This document shows positions 62,686 through 64,000 of a stretch of DNA of 64,000 nucleotides, piece after piece (position 1 is the first letter of the stretch; every line of letters starts with the position of its first letter). The position numbers and the translations under genes were made by a program. Source of the DNA: Janthinobacterium sp. 67 (GTDB taxonomy: Bacteria; Pseudomonadota; Gammaproteobacteria; Burkholderiales; Burkholderiaceae_D); contig NZ_PGES01000001.1 in NCBI RefSeq assembly GCF_002797895.1, positions 1,612,001 through 1,676,000 of the forward strand, in the 5' to 3' direction. The notes under the pieces are model-generated. The model saw only the letters and a list, made by a program, of their open reading frames with translations. It did no database searches and was not told the DNA's origin.

Positions 62686-62726
62686 CGCCGCCATCTTCCG
62701 ACATATATAGAGAGCACAAAGTAATT

Positions 62727-63539
62727 ATGGATATCCTCGACAACCCCTTCCGCGCCTTGCTGGCGGACAAAGCAGTACCGCTGGGCAGCTGGCTGATGGC
62801 CGGCACGCCCGTGACGGCCGAAGCCATGGGCTGCGCCGGTTTCGACTGGCTGGTGCTGGACATGGAACACGTGCCCATCGATTACCAGGATGCCTACCAG
62901 ATCCTGCAGGCAGTGGGCGGCACACCGGCCTGCCCCGTCGTGCGCCTGGCCTGGAACGACCTGGTGCAGATCAAGCGCGCGCTCGACATCGGCGCGCAGA
63001 CCCTGATGTTCCCGTTCGTGGAAAGCGCGGCAGAAGCGCGCAGCGCCGTGGCCGCCACCCGCTATCCGCAGCCGGGCCAGGCTATTCCCGGCACGCGCGG
63101 TTTTGCCGCCATGCACCGCGCCAGCCGCTACGGCACCGTGCCCGACTACGCCACCCGCGCCAACGGCGCCGTCTTCTCGATTATCCAGCTGGAAACGCCT
63201 GCCGCCCTGGCGCAACTGGAAGAGATCGCCGCCGTCGATGGCGTCGACGCGCTGTTCGTCGGTCCCGGCGACCTGTCGGCGGCCATGGGCCATATCGGCA
63301 ATATCGGCCATCCCGACGTGCAGGCGGCGATTGCCGACGCGGCCCGCCGTGCCCGCGCCATCGGCAAACCCATCGGCATTGTCGGCCCTTCGCCGGAAAT
63401 GGTGCACACTTTCATTAGTTACGGCTATGACTACGTGGCCATCGCCTCGGACATGGGCATGATGATGCGCCAGGCCAATGCCTTTATCACGGCCCTGAAA
63501 CCGTCACTGGCGAAAGCCCTCGACACGGGCGCCTACTAA
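62727..63539 (+). CDS. HpcH/HpaI-family 2-keto-3-deoxy-acid aldolase
   Basis: A 270-residue class II (metal-dependent) aldolase of the HpcH/HpaI/citrate-lyase family. Signatures are LVLDMEHVPIDYQ (catalytic region with Asp/Glu), VRLAWNDLVQIKRALDIGAQ, FPFVESAAEAR, and LFVGPGDLSAAMG. It splits 2-keto-3-deoxy sugar acids into pyruvate and an aldehyde, as YfaU/GarL do. It lies 41 bp after the dehydratase gene, so together they form a non-phosphorylative sugar-acid route under the LacI-type repressor. Confidence 0.92.
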   Translation: MDILDNPFRALLADKAVPLGSWLMAGTPVTAEAMGCAGFDWLVLDMEHVPIDYQDAYQILQAVGGTPACPVVRLAWNDLVQIKRALDIGAQTLMFPFVESAAEARSAVAATRYPQPGQAIPGTRGFAAMHRASRYGTVPDYATRANGAVFSIIQLETPAALAQLEEIAAVDGVDALFVGPGDLSAAMGHIGNIGHPDVQAAIADAARRARAIGKPIGIVGPSPEMVHTFISYGYDYVAIASDMGMMMRQANAFITALKPSLAKALDTGAY

Positions 63540-63603
63540 TCTATTTCTGTTGCAACGCACGTAGCGCGCTCAGACGCGTCATTCGCATCTTTTGGAGACA
63601 AGC

Positions 63604-64000
63604 ATGTCAGGTGTAAAACTGGAAAAGGTCGTCAAGAAGTACGACAACGGCGTCGAAGTCATTCATGGCATCGACCTGGAAATCAAGCAAGGCGAGTTCG
63701 TCGTCTTCGTGGGCCCTTCGGGCTGCGGCAAGTCCACCCTCATGCGCATGGTCGCGGGGCTCGAGTCCATCACGGGCGGCACCATCTCCATCGAAGGACA
63801 GGTCGTCAACGACCTGCCGCCGCGCGAGCGCGACATCGCCATGGTGTTCCAGGACTATGCGCTGTACCCGCACAAGTCCGTGTTCGACAACCTGGGCTTC
63901 GGCTTGAAGCTACGCAAGTTCCCGAAGGCGGAAATCGAACAGCGCGTGCGCGCCGCGGCCGCCATCCTGAAAATCGACCACTTGCTCGACCGCAAGCCGC
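63604..64000 (+). CDS. Sugar ABC transporter ATPase (MalK/UgpC type), cut by window end
   Basis: The first 132 residues of an ABC ATPase: Walker [10 protein letters not shown] (37-45), Q-loop Gln83 in [11 protein letters not shown], and the MalK-type sequence [20 protein letters not shown]. The signature and Walker B motifs lie beyond the window. GGAG precedes the ATG. As the third gene of the operon it probably energises import of the sugar or sugar acid metabolised by the two upstream enzymes. Confidence 0.93.
   Translation, partial: MSGVKLEKVVKKYDNGVEVIHGIDLEIKQGEFVVFVGPSGCGKSTLMRMVAGLESITGGTISIEGQVVNDLPPRERDIAMVFQDYALYPHKSVFDNLGFGLKLRKFPKAEIEQRVRAAAAILKIDHLLDRKP

Overview
The window looks like a chromosome segment of a high-GC betaproteobacterium, most likely Burkholderiales/Oxalobacteraceae (Janthinobacterium-like). 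This is inferred from the rimO-phaR-phaC / pgeF-rluD-bamD neighbourhood, the codon use, GGAGACA-type ribosome binding sites and hairpin repeats of the kind scattered in such genomes. No rRNA, tRNA, CRISPR array, insertion sequence or prophage was seen.

Layout. Positions 1-15.6 kb hold core and metabolic genes: rimO, a BNR-repeat lipoprotein, the polyhydroxyalkanoate regulator phaR and synthase phaC, pgeF, rluD, bamD, yaaA, a PIN-domain protein, a YbdL-type aminotransferase, a degenerate HD-GYP protein, and three exported hydrolase or NTF2-like proteins. Positions 15.6-32.8 kb (minus strand) carry a complete MSHA type IV pilus locus in the order mshE-G-B-A-C-D-O-P-Q-(I,PilN-like)-J-K-L-M-N. 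A terminator lies just after the major pilin gene mshA. Diverging from mshE, positions 33.0-47.7 kb (plus strand) carry a second, distinct MSHA-like machine: ExeA/MshM-like ATPase, secretin, TPR protein, assembly ATPase, platform protein, fused PilM-PilN-like protein, PilO-like and MshK-like proteins and three prepilin-like proteins. An ABC-2 type transporter is built into this operon, with its ATPase as the first gene and its permease near the end. This hybrid operon is the most interesting object in the window.

Positions 47.8-53.8 kb hold a YgiW/YdeI OB-fold protein and a two-gene phosphorelay: a PAS-rich hybrid histidine kinase overlapping a REC-GGEEF diguanylate cyclase. The MSHA ATPase MshE carries an N-terminal MshEN (cyclic-di-GMP-binding) domain with its key Arg, so a c-di-GMP link between this phosphorelay and the pilus is plausible. 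The second machine's ATPase has lost that Arg. Positions 53.9-57.7 kb hold an acyl-CoA catabolic operon (two acyl-CoA dehydrogenases, two MaoC hydratases) and a VOC protein; 57.7-59.3 kb an AspT/YidE-type transporter. Positions 59.4-64.0 kb hold a LacI-family regulator diverging from a sugar-acid operon (IlvD/Edd dehydratase, HpcH/HpaI aldolase, sugar ABC ATPase cut by the window end). A perfect 14-bp operator lies between the two divergent promoters. The 3' region of the LacI gene contains a possible small RNA with an anti-Shine-Dalgarno loop.

All calls rest on reading translated products and motifs. No database search was run, so family names are recognition-based and subfamily substrates are inferred.
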